A DNA stretch of 64,000 nt from an uncultured Oscillospiraceae bacterium (GTDB lineage: Bacteria > Bacillota > Clostridia > Oscillospirales > Oscillospiraceae). The stretch spans positions 62,001 through 126,000 of the forward strand of contig CAJULJ010000002.1 of assembly GCA_910587395.1 (NCBI GenBank). The letters run 5' to 3'. A model generated the notes under the pieces. That model did no database searches. It saw only the letters and a list, made by a program, of their open reading frames with translations, and was not told the origin of the DNA. The position numbers were made by a program, and so were the translations under genes. This document shows, piece by piece, positions 18,290 through 26,581 of the stretch (its first letter is position 1; each line of letters opens with the position of its first letter).

Positions 18290-19421
18290 TGGTCGTTCCC
18301 CCTTTTCCCTTTGACTGCGTGCGGCCCAGAGATTTCAGCCAGCCCACGACCCGCGCTCCCGCTGCCTTGAACCAGCCGCCAACTGCCTTGAACCAGCCGC
18401 CAACACGGCCCATCAGCGCGGTAAACTGCTCGTTGTTGGTAGCCAGCATCACCAGGATCAGCACGATGGCGTAAATCAGCATGCGGTACTCCGCGATGTC
18501 GAAGGAACGCAGCAGCTCCGGCAGCACATACAGCAGGGCGGCGGCGATGATGGAGCCCCGGATGGAACCCAGCCCGCCCAGCACCACAAACACCAGCACC
18601 AGGATGGAGGTGTTGAAATCAAACTTGGAGGCCACGGTGGAGGAGTAGTTCAGCCCGAACAGCGCCCCGGCGGCCCCCGCCAGGGCGGCGGAGGTGACAA
18701 AGGCCATCAGCTTGTACTTGGTGGTGTTGATGCCCACGCTCTCCGCGGCGATGCGGTTGTCCCGCAGCGCCATGATGGCCCGCCCGGAGCGGCTGTTCAC
18801 CAGATTCTGCACCACCAGCAGGGTGATGAGGATGAGCACAAACCCGGCGGTAAAGGAGGCCAGCTTGGACACCCCCACCGCGCCCATGGGGCCCTTGATG
18901 ATGGCGGTGCCGCCGGCGGCCAGGTCAAAGCGTTCGGAACTGGCGGCAATGTGGAAGCCGTTCTCATCCACGCCGACGTAAAGCACCATGATAATGTTCT
19001 TGATGATCTGCCCGAAGGCCAGGGTGACGATGGCCAGATAGTCGCCCTGGAGCCGCAGCACCGGCACGCCCACGATGACGCCGCCCAGCGCTCCGGCAGC
19101 CGCGCCCGCCGCCATGGACACGGCCAGACGCATAGGAGCCATGGGAATGGAGTTTTGCAGCAGAATGGAGGCCGTGATGCCGCTGAACGCGCCCAGGCTC
19201 ATGAAGCCCGCGTGGCCCAGGGACAGCTCGCCCAGGATGCCCACCGTCAGGTTCAGGGATACCGCCATAACGATGTAGCAGCAGGCGGGCACCAGCAGGC
19301 TCTGGAGGGAGTTGGACAGCATGCCCTTGCCGATAAAAATCTGAATGATAATGAAGGCGGCAATGACAATGCCGTAATTGATAAACCCGTTGAGGGAGTT
19401 TTTGTTAAGTTTTTTCTTCAT
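18282..19421 (-). CDS. livM: branched-chain amino-acid ABC transporter permease LivM
   Basis: This 379-residue permease has about ten membrane segments and the LivM core (SLNLTVGILGELSLGHAGFMSLGAF, RLQGDYLAIVTLAFGQII, AGAAGALFGL, VVLGGLGSIRGSIIAA). The C-terminus carries an extra amphipathic tail of about 45 residues with repeated GGWFKA units, encoded by a 21-bp tandem duplication. Its 3' end overlaps livG. With LivH it forms the translocation pore. Confidence 0.95.
   Translation of the reverse strand: MKKKLNKNSLNGFINYGIVIAAFIIIQIFIGKGMLSNSLQSLLVPACCYIVMAVSLNLTVGILGELSLGHAGFMSLGAFSGITASILLQNSIPMAPMRLAVSMAAGAAAGALGGVIVGVPVLRLQGDYLAIVTLAFGQIIKNIIMVLYVGVDENGFHIAASSERFDLAAGGTAIIKGPMGAVGVSKLASFTAGFVLILITLLVVQNLVNSRSGRAIMALRDNRIAAESVGINTTKYKLMAFVTSAALAGAAGALFGLNYSSTVASKFDFNTSILVLVFVVLGGLGSIRGSIIAAALLYVLPELLRSFDIAEYRMLIYAIVLILVMLATNNEQFTALMGRVGGWFKAVGGWFKAAGARVVGWLKSLGRTQSKGKGGTTNG
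18364..18405 (-). repeat. 21-bp tandem repeat in the 3' end of livM
   Basis: GCCTTGAACCAGCCGCCAAC followed by one further base is present twice head to tail (18364-18384 and 18385-18405). It duplicates a seven-residue GGWFKA-containing unit in the cytosolic tail. Confidence 0.9.
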
Positions 19422-19428
19422 GGCCGCC

Positions 19429-20316
19429 TCACACTTTCTCGGGCACGTACTTGCCCAAAAGTCCGGCAGGCCGTACCAGCAGCACGATGATAAGCACCGC
19501 GAACACCACCGCGTCGGACAGCTCGGTGGAGATGGTCTTGGCGAAGGTCTCGATGACGCCCAGCAGAATGCCGCCCAGCAGCGCCCCCGGGATGGAGCCG
19601 ATGCCGCCGAACACCGCGGCGGTGAAGGCCCTGATGCCGGGCAGGGAGCCGGTGGTGGGGGACAGCACGGGGTAGGCCGAGCACATCAGCACCCCCGCGA
19701 TGGCCGCCAGGGCGGAGCCGATGGCAAAGGTGACGGAGATGGTGGTGTTCACGTCAATGCCCATGAGCTGGGCCGCGCCCTTGTCCTCCGAGCAGGCCCG
19801 CATGGCCTTACCCATCTTGGTCTGGCCGGTGAACAGGGTCAGGGCAATCATGACCACGATGCAGCACACGATGGACAGGATGGCCACATAGGAGATGGAC
19901 AGCTGGCCGGGGACCAGCACCAGCCGGGCCTCCGGGGCGGTGCTGACGATGGGGGTGAAGGTCTTGGTGGCCGCGCCCCAGAGAATCTGGGCGCCGTTTT
20001 GCAGCAGGTAGCTGACGCCGATGGCGGTGATCAGCACCGCCAGGGAGGGGGCGGAGCGCAGGGGCTTGTAGGCCAGGCGCTCGATGACGATGCCCAGCAC
20101 CGTGCACACCACCACCGCCAGCAGCACCCCTGCCGCTGGGGGCAGATTGAAGCTGCCCATGGCGAAAAAGCACATGTAAGCGCCCACCATGATGATGTCG
20201 CCGTGGGCGAAGTTCAGCATTTTGGCGATGCCGTACACCATGGTATAGCCCAGGGCGATGATGGCGTAGATGCTGCCCAGGCTGATGCCGGTGATCACGT
20301 TGTTCAAAAACGACAT
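19429..20316 (-). CDS. livH: branched-chain amino-acid ABC transporter permease LivH
   Basis: This 295-residue integral membrane permease shows the LivH pattern: GISLGSIYAIIALGYTMVYGI, NFAHGDIIMVGAY, ACSEDKGAAQLMGIDVN (the cytosolic loop that contacts the ATPases) and FGGIGSIPGALLGGILLG. GAGGTGA precedes the ATG. A hairpin in the 87-bp gap separates it from livK upstream. Confidence 0.96.
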   Translation of the reverse strand: MSFLNNVITGISLGSIYAIIALGYTMVYGIAKMLNFAHGDIIMVGAYMCFFAMGSFNLPPAAGVLLAVVVCTVLGIVIERLAYKPLRSAPSLAVLITAIGVSYLLQNGAQILWGAATKTFTPIVSTAPEARLVLVPGQLSISYVAILSIVCCIVVMIALTLFTGQTKMGKAMRACSEDKGAAQLMGIDVNTTISVTFAIGSALAAIAGVLMCSAYPVLSPTTGSLPGIRAFTAAVFGGIGSIPGALLGGILLGVIETFAKTISTELSDAVVFAVLIIVLLVRPAGLLGKYVPEKV

Positions 20317-20337
20317 ACACTCACCTCTCTATATTGC

Positions 20338-20370
20338 GAAAGAGAGCCGCCGGACCGGCGGCCCTCTTTC
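20338..20370 (-). promoter_or_regulatory. hairpin between livK and livH
   Basis: GAAAGAG-GCCGCCGG and its complement (20338-20353 with 20355-20370) form a long GC-rich hairpin without a T-tract. This placement after a binding-protein gene is typical of structures that stabilise its mRNA or reduce read-through. Confidence 0.65.
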
Positions 20371-20403
20371 GGGTCTGAAGCTTTGATGCTTGAGGGGATT
20401 GGA

Positions 20404-21648
20404 TTACTGGGTAACGTACACGCCGCCCTCAACCTTGACCACCACGGGGGCCTTGGAGACCTCGCCGGTGGTGAGCCACTTCATGGCGGAGCCGGTGAGC
20501 CCGTCCACGGAGAAGTCGCCGCCGGTGAACAGGGCGCTCAGCGCGTCGCACAGCTGCTCGTGGTCCATGTCGGCGATGCCGTCGATCTGGCAGCAGGCCT
20601 CGTAAATGGCGTACATGCAGTCATAGCCGTCGGCGGCAAACTGGTTGGGCAGGATGCCGTGGCCGGTCTGATAGGTCTCCACGAACTTCTTGGTGCGCTC
20701 GTCGGTGCCGGAGGCGTTGAACGGGGTCATCAGCAGCAGGCCCTCGGCCAGGGACTTGTCGAAGCCATCCATGTCCAGCATGCCGTCCATGCCGTCGCCG
20801 CCGAAGAAGATGGGAGCGTAGTCCATCTGCTTGGCCTGGGCCAGGATCAGGGAGGCGGGGGTGTAATAGATGGGCAGGAACACCAGGTCGGCGCCGGCGT
20901 CCTTGCAGGCGTTGAGCTGCACGGTGTAGTCGGTGGTGGTGTCCTCGGGATAGGTGGAGGTGGCCGCCACCTCCAGGCCCAGCTCCTTGGCGTGGGCGAT
21001 GAAGGCCTCGGCAATGCCGGTGGAATAGGGGTCGCCGTTGTTGTAGATGACGCCGATCTTGGTGCCCAGGCCGCTGCTCTTCAGGTACTCGGCGGCGGCA
21101 GTGCCCTGACCGGGATCGGTGAAGCACATCTGGAACACGTTGTCCTTGCCGTTGGTGACCTCGGGGGAGGAGGCGGAGGGGGTGAGCTGGAAGTAGCGGT
21201 CGGCGAAGGTCTCGGTGGAGACGGCCACGCAGGGAGCGGTGGTGGTACAGCCGTAGATGACCAGGGGCGCGTCCTTGGCCCAGTCCTTCAGGGAGTTATA
21301 GGCGGACACGGCGGTGTCGGCGGAGTTGGTGTCGTCCTCATACTGGAGCTCCAGGCGGATGGGGCCGTTCTGGGCGTTGATCTCGTCCACGGCGATCTCA
21401 GCGCCCCACTGGGTGGCGGTGCCGTACTGAGCGGCGTCGCCGGTGGTGGGGCCGATGCCGCCCACCTTGATGGTGACCACGTCGGTGCCGCCGCCCTGGT
21501 TATCGGTCTCGGTGGCCTGGCTCTCCTGGGTGCCCGCGTCGGAGGCGGGGGGATTGCTGGTCTGGTCGCCGTTGCTGGAGCAGCCGGCCAGCAGGCTCAG
21601 GGACATGGCGCCGGCCATGAGCAGAGCCGCAAGATTCTTCTTCTTCAT
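20404..21648 (-). CDS. livK: branched-chain amino-acid ABC transporter substrate-binding lipoprotein
   Basis: This 414-residue type I periplasmic-binding-fold protein has a lipoprotein signal (SLLAGCSSNG, Cys at about residue 23) and a Ser/Thr/Glu-rich linker. The LivJ/LivK fold follows, with KVGGIGPTTGDAAQYG, AVDEINAQNG, IYNNGDPYSTGIAEAF and FGGDGMDG. It captures amino acids at the cell surface for LivHMGF. It is the promoter-proximal gene of the operon. Ligand specificity (Leu/Ile/Val or another small amino acid) is not certain. Confidence 0.94.
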   Translation of the reverse strand: MKKKNLAALLMAGAMSLSLLAGCSSNGDQTSNPPASDAGTQESQATETDNQGGGTDVVTIKVGGIGPTTGDAAQYGTATQWGAEIAVDEINAQNGPIRLELQYEDDTNSADTAVSAYNSLKDWAKDAPLVIYGCTTTAPCVAVSTETFADRYFQLTPSASSPEVTNGKDNVFQMCFTDPGQGTAAAEYLKSSGLGTKIGVIYNNGDPYSTGIAEAFIAHAKELGLEVAATSTYPEDTTTDYTVQLNACKDAGADLVFLPIYYTPASLILAQAKQMDYAPIFFGGDGMDGMLDMDGFDKSLAEGLLLMTPFNASGTDERTKKFVETYQTGHGILPNQFAADGYDCMYAIYEACCQIDGIADMDHEQLCDALSALFTGGDFSVDGLTGSAMKWLTTGEVSKAPVVVKVEGGVYVTQ

Positions 21649-21728
21649 TCTGGTTTCCTCCTATCTTGATATGCGCGCGATCTCTTAACATCGAAGGGGG
21701 CACTATTGCGCCCCCCAGATTGTTGACA

Positions 21729-21757
21729 ATTATATACTTGAGATTTTGAGTTGTCAA
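21729..21757 (-). promoter_or_regulatory. strong promoter of the liv operon
   Basis: On the minus strand, consensus TTGACA (21752-21757), a 17-bp spacer and consensus TATAAT (21729-21734) lie 80 bases ahead of livK. The promoter is enclosed by an 8-bp inverted repeat, GTTGACAA (21722-21729) and TTGTCAAC (21751-21758). Confidence 0.85.
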
Positions 21758-21825
21758 CTGTAAAAACCGACAAGGAGCGCCGGAGGAGAATCTGGGTTAT
21801 TTTATAATGTGACGGATATTTGTGC

Positions 21826-22557
21826 TCAAACCACCAAACCTCCGTTGGGGGAGAGCACCTGCCCGGTGAAAAAGGACGCCTCGTCGGAGGCGAGAAAGGC
21901 GATGGCGGCGGCGGCCTCCTCCGGGGTGCCGATGCGGCCCAGGGGGGTTTCGCCGGCCAGGGCGGCCAGGTCGTCGGGAGAGAGGTGGGCGTTCATTTCC
22001 GTGTCAATGACCCCGGGGGCGACGCAGTTTACCCGAATGCTGGAGGGGCCAAGCTCCTTGGCCAGCGCCTTGGTGTAGGCGATTACCGCGCCCTTTGCGG
22101 CGGAGTAGGCCGCCTCGCAGGAGGCGCCCACCTGGCCCCACATGGAGGATACGGTGACGATGGAGCCGGACTTGCGCGAGAGCATGTGGGGCAGCACGGC
22201 CCGGCAGCAGTGGTGAACGCCGTCCACATTGATGGCGAACAAACGCCGCCATTGGTCTTCGTCAATTTGACTGATGAGGCCCAGGTGGGAAATCCCGGCG
22301 GAGCAAATCAAAATGTCAAGTTGACAAAATTTTTCTAACACATTGTCAACCATCAGGGTTACCTGTCCGGCGTCGGACACATCGGCCCGGACGGCCAGGG
22401 CGGGGACGTTCTGCTGGGACAGCTCCCGGACCAGGGCTTGGGCCTGGGCCTCGCTGTGTTCATAGCCGACGGCCACCCCCCAGCCGCGGCGGGCAAACAG
22501 ACGGGCGGCGGCGGCTCCAATACCCCGGGAGCCGCCGGTGATCAGTGCGTATTTCAT
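21826..22557 (-). CDS. SDR family oxidoreductase (YmfI/FabG-like)
   Basis: This 243-residue short-chain dehydrogenase has the NAD(P)-binding TGGSRGIGAA, the ICSAGIS segment, the catalytic Ser and Tyr-x3-Lys (VSSMWGQVGAS and YSAAKGAV), and GVIDTEMN. The SSMWGQVGASCEAAYSAAK stretch recalls the EF-P 5-aminopentanone reductases (YmfI) of Firmicutes more than FabG, but no EF-P gene is adjacent, so the precise role is open. AAAGGAGA precedes the ATG. It is transcribed alone. Confidence 0.85.
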   Translation of the reverse strand: MKYALITGGSRGIGAAAARLFARRGWGVAVGYEHSEAQAQALVRELSQQNVPALAVRADVSDAGQVTLMVDNVLEKFCQLDILICSAGISHLGLISQIDEDQWRRLFAINVDGVHHCCRAVLPHMLSRKSGSIVTVSSMWGQVGASCEAAYSAAKGAVIAYTKALAKELGPSSIRVNCVAPGVIDTEMNAHLSPDDLAALAGETPLGRIGTPEEAAAAIAFLASDEASFFTGQVLSPNGGLVV

Positions 22558-22639
22558 GGCAGTTCTCCTTTGAAATTTTTTGACCAGTATAACATGGAAA
22601 GGTAAAAAAAGCGAGATTTGTGAGCCTGTAAATTTTTTA

Positions 22640-22800
22640 GAGCCTGTTTAACATCTCTCAAAACGCCATTTTCCGGGTCTTTTCCCGCCATGTTTCGTTG
22701 TGATTTCTTGAAATAAACGCAATTATTCCCGCGAAATCCCGCCTCGCCTGACGGAAAAATCCCTCGTCAGCTGGCATTCTTCGAGATATGAAACAGGCCC
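22640..22800. mobile_element. MITE-like element, copy 1 (161 bp)
   Basis: This non-coding 161-bp element begins GAGCCTGTTT and ends AAACAGGCCC, giving terminal inverted repeats of about 10 bp. It is highly similar to the reverse complement of 24633-24793 along its whole length (for example CTCTCAAAACGCCATTT and GAAATCCCGCCTCGC are shared). No transposase is encoded, consistent with a miniature inverted-repeat element mobilised in trans. Confidence 0.85.
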
Positions 22801-23165
22801 TTAGCCGCATCAGCCTTGGTGTGAACATCCTTCCCCCCGCTGCTCGGCCCGGCTGATTACTTCCCCAGGCGTCGCTTTGACGCTCAAACTCAGCGGCAAC
22901 AGCGACCAATTCTCGTGCCATGGATTTGCTCGGGCCCTCTGGGGGATACCAGCGGCGGGTCGGGAGGGACTTGCCTCGGCCCGGTTGGCGGATATTTCAA
23001 AAAACACTTTTCTGTCGGCTGCGGGCTTGAGCAGACCGATGGGCATCTCAATTTCATCATTCTCGCAGCGGTAAACAGCGGCGCTCCGCCGGGAGTATAA
23101 AGGAGTGATATTTTGCCCGTACCGGCCTGCGTGGAGCGGTCGGTGCCGCGGGTCTGCGCACGGGG
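22801..23165. other. 365-bp non-coding stretch between MITE copy 1 and the TraB promoter
   Basis: No frame here has a plausible ribosome site and family resemblance. Open frames on both strands overlap one another and look spurious. The stretch begins TTAGCCGCATCAGCCTT, nearly the same as the sequence to the right of MITE copy 2. It may be part of a larger decayed repeat. Confidence 0.5.
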
Positions 23166-23194
23166 TTGACAATCCGCAATTTTAGGTTCATAAT
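23166..23194 (+). promoter_or_regulatory. promoter of the TraB/GumN gene
   Basis: -35 TTGACA (23166-23171), a 17-bp spacer and -10 CATAAT (23189-23194) lie about 60 bases ahead of the start. Confidence 0.75.
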
Positions 23195-23255
23195 TGATGG
23201 AAATGATGCCCTTACACAGCATCAAACCGCTTTCATACTTAAGGAGGAACCCAAT

Positions 23256-24632
23256 ATGAAAAAACTGCTGTCCGCGATCCTGACTCTGGCCCTCGTCCTC
23301 TGCCTGGGCATGCCTGCCTTGGCGGCGGAGCCGGAGGCAGCCCAGGAGCCTGACCCCTGGACCTATGAGTACCTGGCCGACACCTATGCCCTGGGGCTGA
23401 TGGACGACGGCTATGGCAAATACATCCAGAGCCCCATCACCCAGGATCAGCTCACAGCCATGACCGATATCGTCTCCGATAAGCTGGCGCTGCTGGGCCT
23501 GCCGCAGCGGGAGGCAGACGACGACGCTCTGGTCATTGATACCACCCGGGGCGGTGTGATGAACGCCCTCTACCAGGTTTGTGCCGACTATCAGATGGAA
23601 GGTATCAATGAGGGCGTGCTTCCCTTTCTCAGGGAGCTGGGTGTGGTAAAGGGCGTCAATGAGGCCGGAGACCTAAATCTGGAGCAGCCCTGTACCTACC
23701 AGGAGGCCATGGTCATGAGTGTGCGGCTGGTGCTGGCGGTGTACGACGGGGCGGACGCCGGCTCGCGGGGATTGCTGTGGAAGGTTACAAACGGGAAGAA
23801 TACCCTTTATCTCCTGGGTACCGTCCACGTGGACCGCAGCAATGTCTACCCCTTCCACAAGTCCCTCCGCGCCGCCTTGGCCTCCGCTCAGACGGTCATC
23901 TTTGAGCTGGACTTCAATGACCAGGAGGGATTGGCCGAGTTTGCCGCGATGCAGACCTATTCCGACGGCACAACCCTGAAGGATCACATCTCCCCCGAGC
24001 TGTACGCCTCGACGGTGCAGGTCTTTGCCGACTTGGGAATGTCTGAAGAGGCAGTGGCCGCTTACAAGCCCTGGGCGCTGGCCAATAGCCTGATGAGCCT
24101 GGCCACCCAGGACGAGACCACTACCGGCGCGCCCATGGCCATTGACCTCTACTTAAATTCCGCCGCCGTCAACGCGGGCAAGCAGATCGACGCGGTGGAG
24201 ACCTATGCGTTCCAAGGCGGCATCTTCGACACCCTCTCCCCTGAGTACCAGGAGGCTTATTTGGCCGGCTATGTAAATTTGGCCCTCATCGACGACACGC
24301 TCGAGATGACCGAGGAGCAGAAGAAGGAGCTCCAGGAAGCCATGGAGTACCAGGAGAAGCAGATGGACGCGATGATGGAGACGTGGAAAGCCGGGGATGC
24401 GGCCGCGTTTGAGGAAAGCTTCGATAAAGCCGCGGTGCTGGAGAGCACAGACGAATTGAACTCCCGGCTGTTTACCGACCGGGACCCCAATATGATCGAG
24501 TACGCTGCCAAGCTGTTGGAGCGGGAAGGAGAGAACACCTTCTTCCTGGCTGTGGGCGCGGGGCACATGGTGGATCCGGGCGGCATCGTCGGCGGCCTGC
24601 GGGCGCTGGGGTATACCGTGGAGGAACTGTAA
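23256..24632 (+). CDS. TraB/GumN family protein, secreted
   Basis: This 458-residue protein has an N-terminal signal peptide (roughly residues 1-24, cleaved after ALA), a region of about 150 residues resembling an envelope-anchoring domain, and a TraB/GumN/Tiki domain. The family's conserved GxxH motifs are visible as LLGTVHVDRSNVYPF and, at the C-terminus, FFLAVGAGHMVDPGGI. Tiki homologues are metalloproteases, so proteolysis outside the cell is possible but unproven. The ATG at 23256 follows AAGGAGG at a normal distance. The gene stands alone between two inverted MITE copies. Confidence 0.88.
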   Translation: MKKLLSAILTLALVLCLGMPALAAEPEAAQEPDPWTYEYLADTYALGLMDDGYGKYIQSPITQDQLTAMTDIVSDKLALLGLPQREADDDALVIDTTRGGVMNALYQVCADYQMEGINEGVLPFLRELGVVKGVNEAGDLNLEQPCTYQEAMVMSVRLVLAVYDGADAGSRGLLWKVTNGKNTLYLLGTVHVDRSNVYPFHKSLRAALASAQTVIFELDFNDQEGLAEFAAMQTYSDGTTLKDHISPELYASTVQVFADLGMSEEAVAAYKPWALANSLMSLATQDETTTGAPMAIDLYLNSAAVNAGKQIDAVETYAFQGGIFDTLSPEYQEAYLAGYVNLALIDDTLEMTEEQKKELQEAMEYQEKQMDAMMETWKAGDAAAFEESFDKAAVLESTDELNSRLFTDRDPNMIEYAAKLLEREGENTFFLAVGAGHMVDPGGIVGGLRALGYTVEEL

Positions 24633-24793
24633 GAGCCTGTTTCATATCTGGAAGAATGCCGGTTGACGAGGAATTTTCCCGCCATGCGAGGCGGGATTTC
24701 ACAGGAATAATCGTGTTTATTTCAAGGAATCACAACAAAGCATGGTGGGAAAATATCCGGCAAATGGCGTTTTGAGAGAGTTTAAACAGGCTC
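24633..24793. mobile_element. MITE-like element, copy 2 (161 bp, inverted)
   Basis: Same length and same family as 22640-22800 but in opposite orientation. It begins GAGCCTGTTT and ends AAACAGGCTC, a 10-bp perfect terminal inverted repeat. It starts at once after the TraB stop codon. Confidence 0.85.
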
Positions 24794-24921
24794 TTAGCCG
24801 TGGCAGCCTTCAAAACCGTCTTTGACCAGAGTTAAAAAGCGGCTGTGTTTCTGGTCGTCATCGGTTATGATTTTTCTGCTGCGATGAGGACTGCTTTACT
24901 CCAGTGCGGTTTGAGCAGAAC

Positions 24922-24967
24922 AAAAAAGGGACGCAATCCGGCATGGGCCGGACTGCGTTCCTTTTTT
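24922..24967. terminator. bidirectional intrinsic terminator
   Basis: AAAAAAGGGACGCA..CCGGC pairs with GCCGG..TGCGTTCCTTTTTT around an ATGG loop. It lies between the plus-strand TraB/MITE segment and the convergent cls gene. The 128 bp between the MITE and this hairpin (24794-24921) hold no evident gene. Confidence 0.9.
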
Positions 24968-25000
24968 GATAGAAACGAGAATGAGGGCTGTCCGCAATTC

Positions 25001-26554
25001 TCACAGCAGCGGCGCGAACAGCCGCAGCAGGTCCCGAAACGTCCGGTGGGGCAGGGAGACGGACCGGCAGTCCTCCAAAGTGACCATGAGGCTCCTGGTC
25101 TGGGTATCCAGGAAGTCCTCCCGGATATCGTGGACCGAGGGCGTCTCGTACAGCAGCACGCCGTTTTCAAAGTGGAGGAACATGCTGCGGTAGTCCAGAT
25201 TTACCGTGCCCACGGTGGCGAAGCGGTCGTCCACCACGAAATTCTTGGAGTGGATGAACCCCGGTTCATACTCGAAAATTTTGACCCCCGCTTCCAGCAG
25301 CTCCTCGTAGTGGGAGCGGGTCATCTCAAACACCGTCTTTTTGTCCGGGATGTGGGGGGTGATGATGCGCACGTCCACCCCGGACTTGGCCGCGCTGGTC
25401 AGCGCCATGCTCAGCGAGTAGTCGATGACCAGATAGGGCGTGGTGATATATACATACCGCTTGGCCCGGTAGATGAGGTTGAGGTACACCGACTGGCCAA
25501 CCGGCTCGTTGTCCCAGGGACAGTCGTGGTAGGGCTGGACATAGCCCACCGTACCCCCGCGGGCGGGGGCGGGGCGGAAGGGGGTGAAGTGCTCCTCCTC
25601 GCTGTGGGTGAAGTCCCACATGGACAGGAAGGACACCGTCATGGACCACACCGCGTCCCCCTCCAGCCGGATGGCGGAGTCTTTCCAGTGGCCGAAGCGG
25701 GGCTTGACATTGATATACTCATCCGCCATGTTGATGCCCCCGGTGAAGGCCACCCTGCCGTCGACAATCATATATTTCCGGTGGTCCCGGTTGTTCTGCC
25801 GCAGGGATACCACCGGCACAAACCGGTTGAACACCCGGCAGTGGACTCCCAGCTTTTCCAGCCGTGCGGGATAGTCCGAGGGCAGGGTGGCCATGGAGCC
25901 GATGTCGTCATAAATCACCCGGACCTCCAGCCCCTGCCGCGCCTTTTCCTTCAAAATGTCCAGGATGGAGTTCCACAGCTTGCCCTCTTCAATGATGAAA
26001 TACTCAATAAAGATATAGCGCCGCGCGCCCCGCAGGGCTTCCAGAATGTCGTCGTAGCAGTTATCCCCCAGGGGATAGTATTTCGTGCGGGTGTTGCCGT
26101 AGACGGGGCAGTGGGTGGTCTGCTCCAGATAGCGGGCCATGCAGGCCGCGTCCTCCCCCAGCAGCTCCCCCAGGGAGGCCGACCGGCCGCACTCCGCCCC
26201 CAGGTTCTTGCGGATTTTCCGCTCCATGGAGCGCAGGCGGCGCTGGTTGAACGCCGACAGGTGGTTGCCGCCCAGCAGCAGATAGGCCAGGGAGCCGAAG
26301 GGCATCAGCCCCAGCACGATGATGAGCCAGCCGATCTTATAACCCGGATTACTCTTGCTGCCCACGATCCACATGGCCGCCAGCACAGACAGGGTGAGGA
26401 ACAGCCACTCGATCTTGCCAAAAAAGACGCTGTCCCGCAGAAGCCCCAGCCCCACGCCGTACAAAATGATCTGGGCGATGATGAGCACCGCCACGATGCC
26501 CATGCGGTGGAATAATAATTTGCCGATTTTGCTTTGGACTCTTCTCTTTTGCAT
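25001..26554 (-). CDS. cls: cardiolipin synthase
   Basis: This 517-residue phospholipase-D-type cardiolipin synthase joins two phosphatidylglycerols into cardiolipin and glycerol. It has two N-terminal transmembrane segments (within residues 18-70), a PLDc_N region, and two HKD motifs: RDHRKYMIVDGRVAFTGG in the middle and FIHSKNFVVDDRFATVGTVN near the C-terminus. AAGGTG precedes the start, 27 bases downstream of the dnaE stop, so it is probably transcribed with dnaE. Confidence 0.96.
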   Translation of the reverse strand: MQKRRVQSKIGKLLFHRMGIVAVLIIAQIILYGVGLGLLRDSVFFGKIEWLFLTLSVLAAMWIVGSKSNPGYKIGWLIIVLGLMPFGSLAYLLLGGNHLSAFNQRRLRSMERKIRKNLGAECGRSASLGELLGEDAACMARYLEQTTHCPVYGNTRTKYYPLGDNCYDDILEALRGARRYIFIEYFIIEEGKLWNSILDILKEKARQGLEVRVIYDDIGSMATLPSDYPARLEKLGVHCRVFNRFVPVVSLRQNNRDHRKYMIVDGRVAFTGGINMADEYINVKPRFGHWKDSAIRLEGDAVWSMTVSFLSMWDFTHSEEEHFTPFRPAPARGGTVGYVQPYHDCPWDNEPVGQSVYLNLIYRAKRYVYITTPYLVIDYSLSMALTSAAKSGVDVRIITPHIPDKKTVFEMTRSHYEELLEAGVKIFEYEPGFIHSKNFVVDDRFATVGTVNLDYRSMFLHFENGVLLYETPSVHDIREDFLDTQTRSLMVTLEDCRSVSLPHRTFRDLLRLFAPLL

Positions 26555-26581
26555 AGTTTCACCTTGGATCAGTTTTTGCGC

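Noticed and set aside
19378..21669. 763-codon plus-strand open frame opposite livH and livK
   Set aside because: Runs through two recognised genes and a hairpin; no domain or ribosome site.
21826..22557. Naming the SDR gene fabG
   Set aside because: No fatty-acid synthesis neighbours, and the catalytic-region wording resembles YmfI-type reductases; left unnamed.
22810..23225. Possible small genes on the minus strand between MITE copy 1 and TraB
   Set aside because: Two overlapping frames in different phases, neither with a ribosome site; the plus-strand promoter of TraB lies within them.
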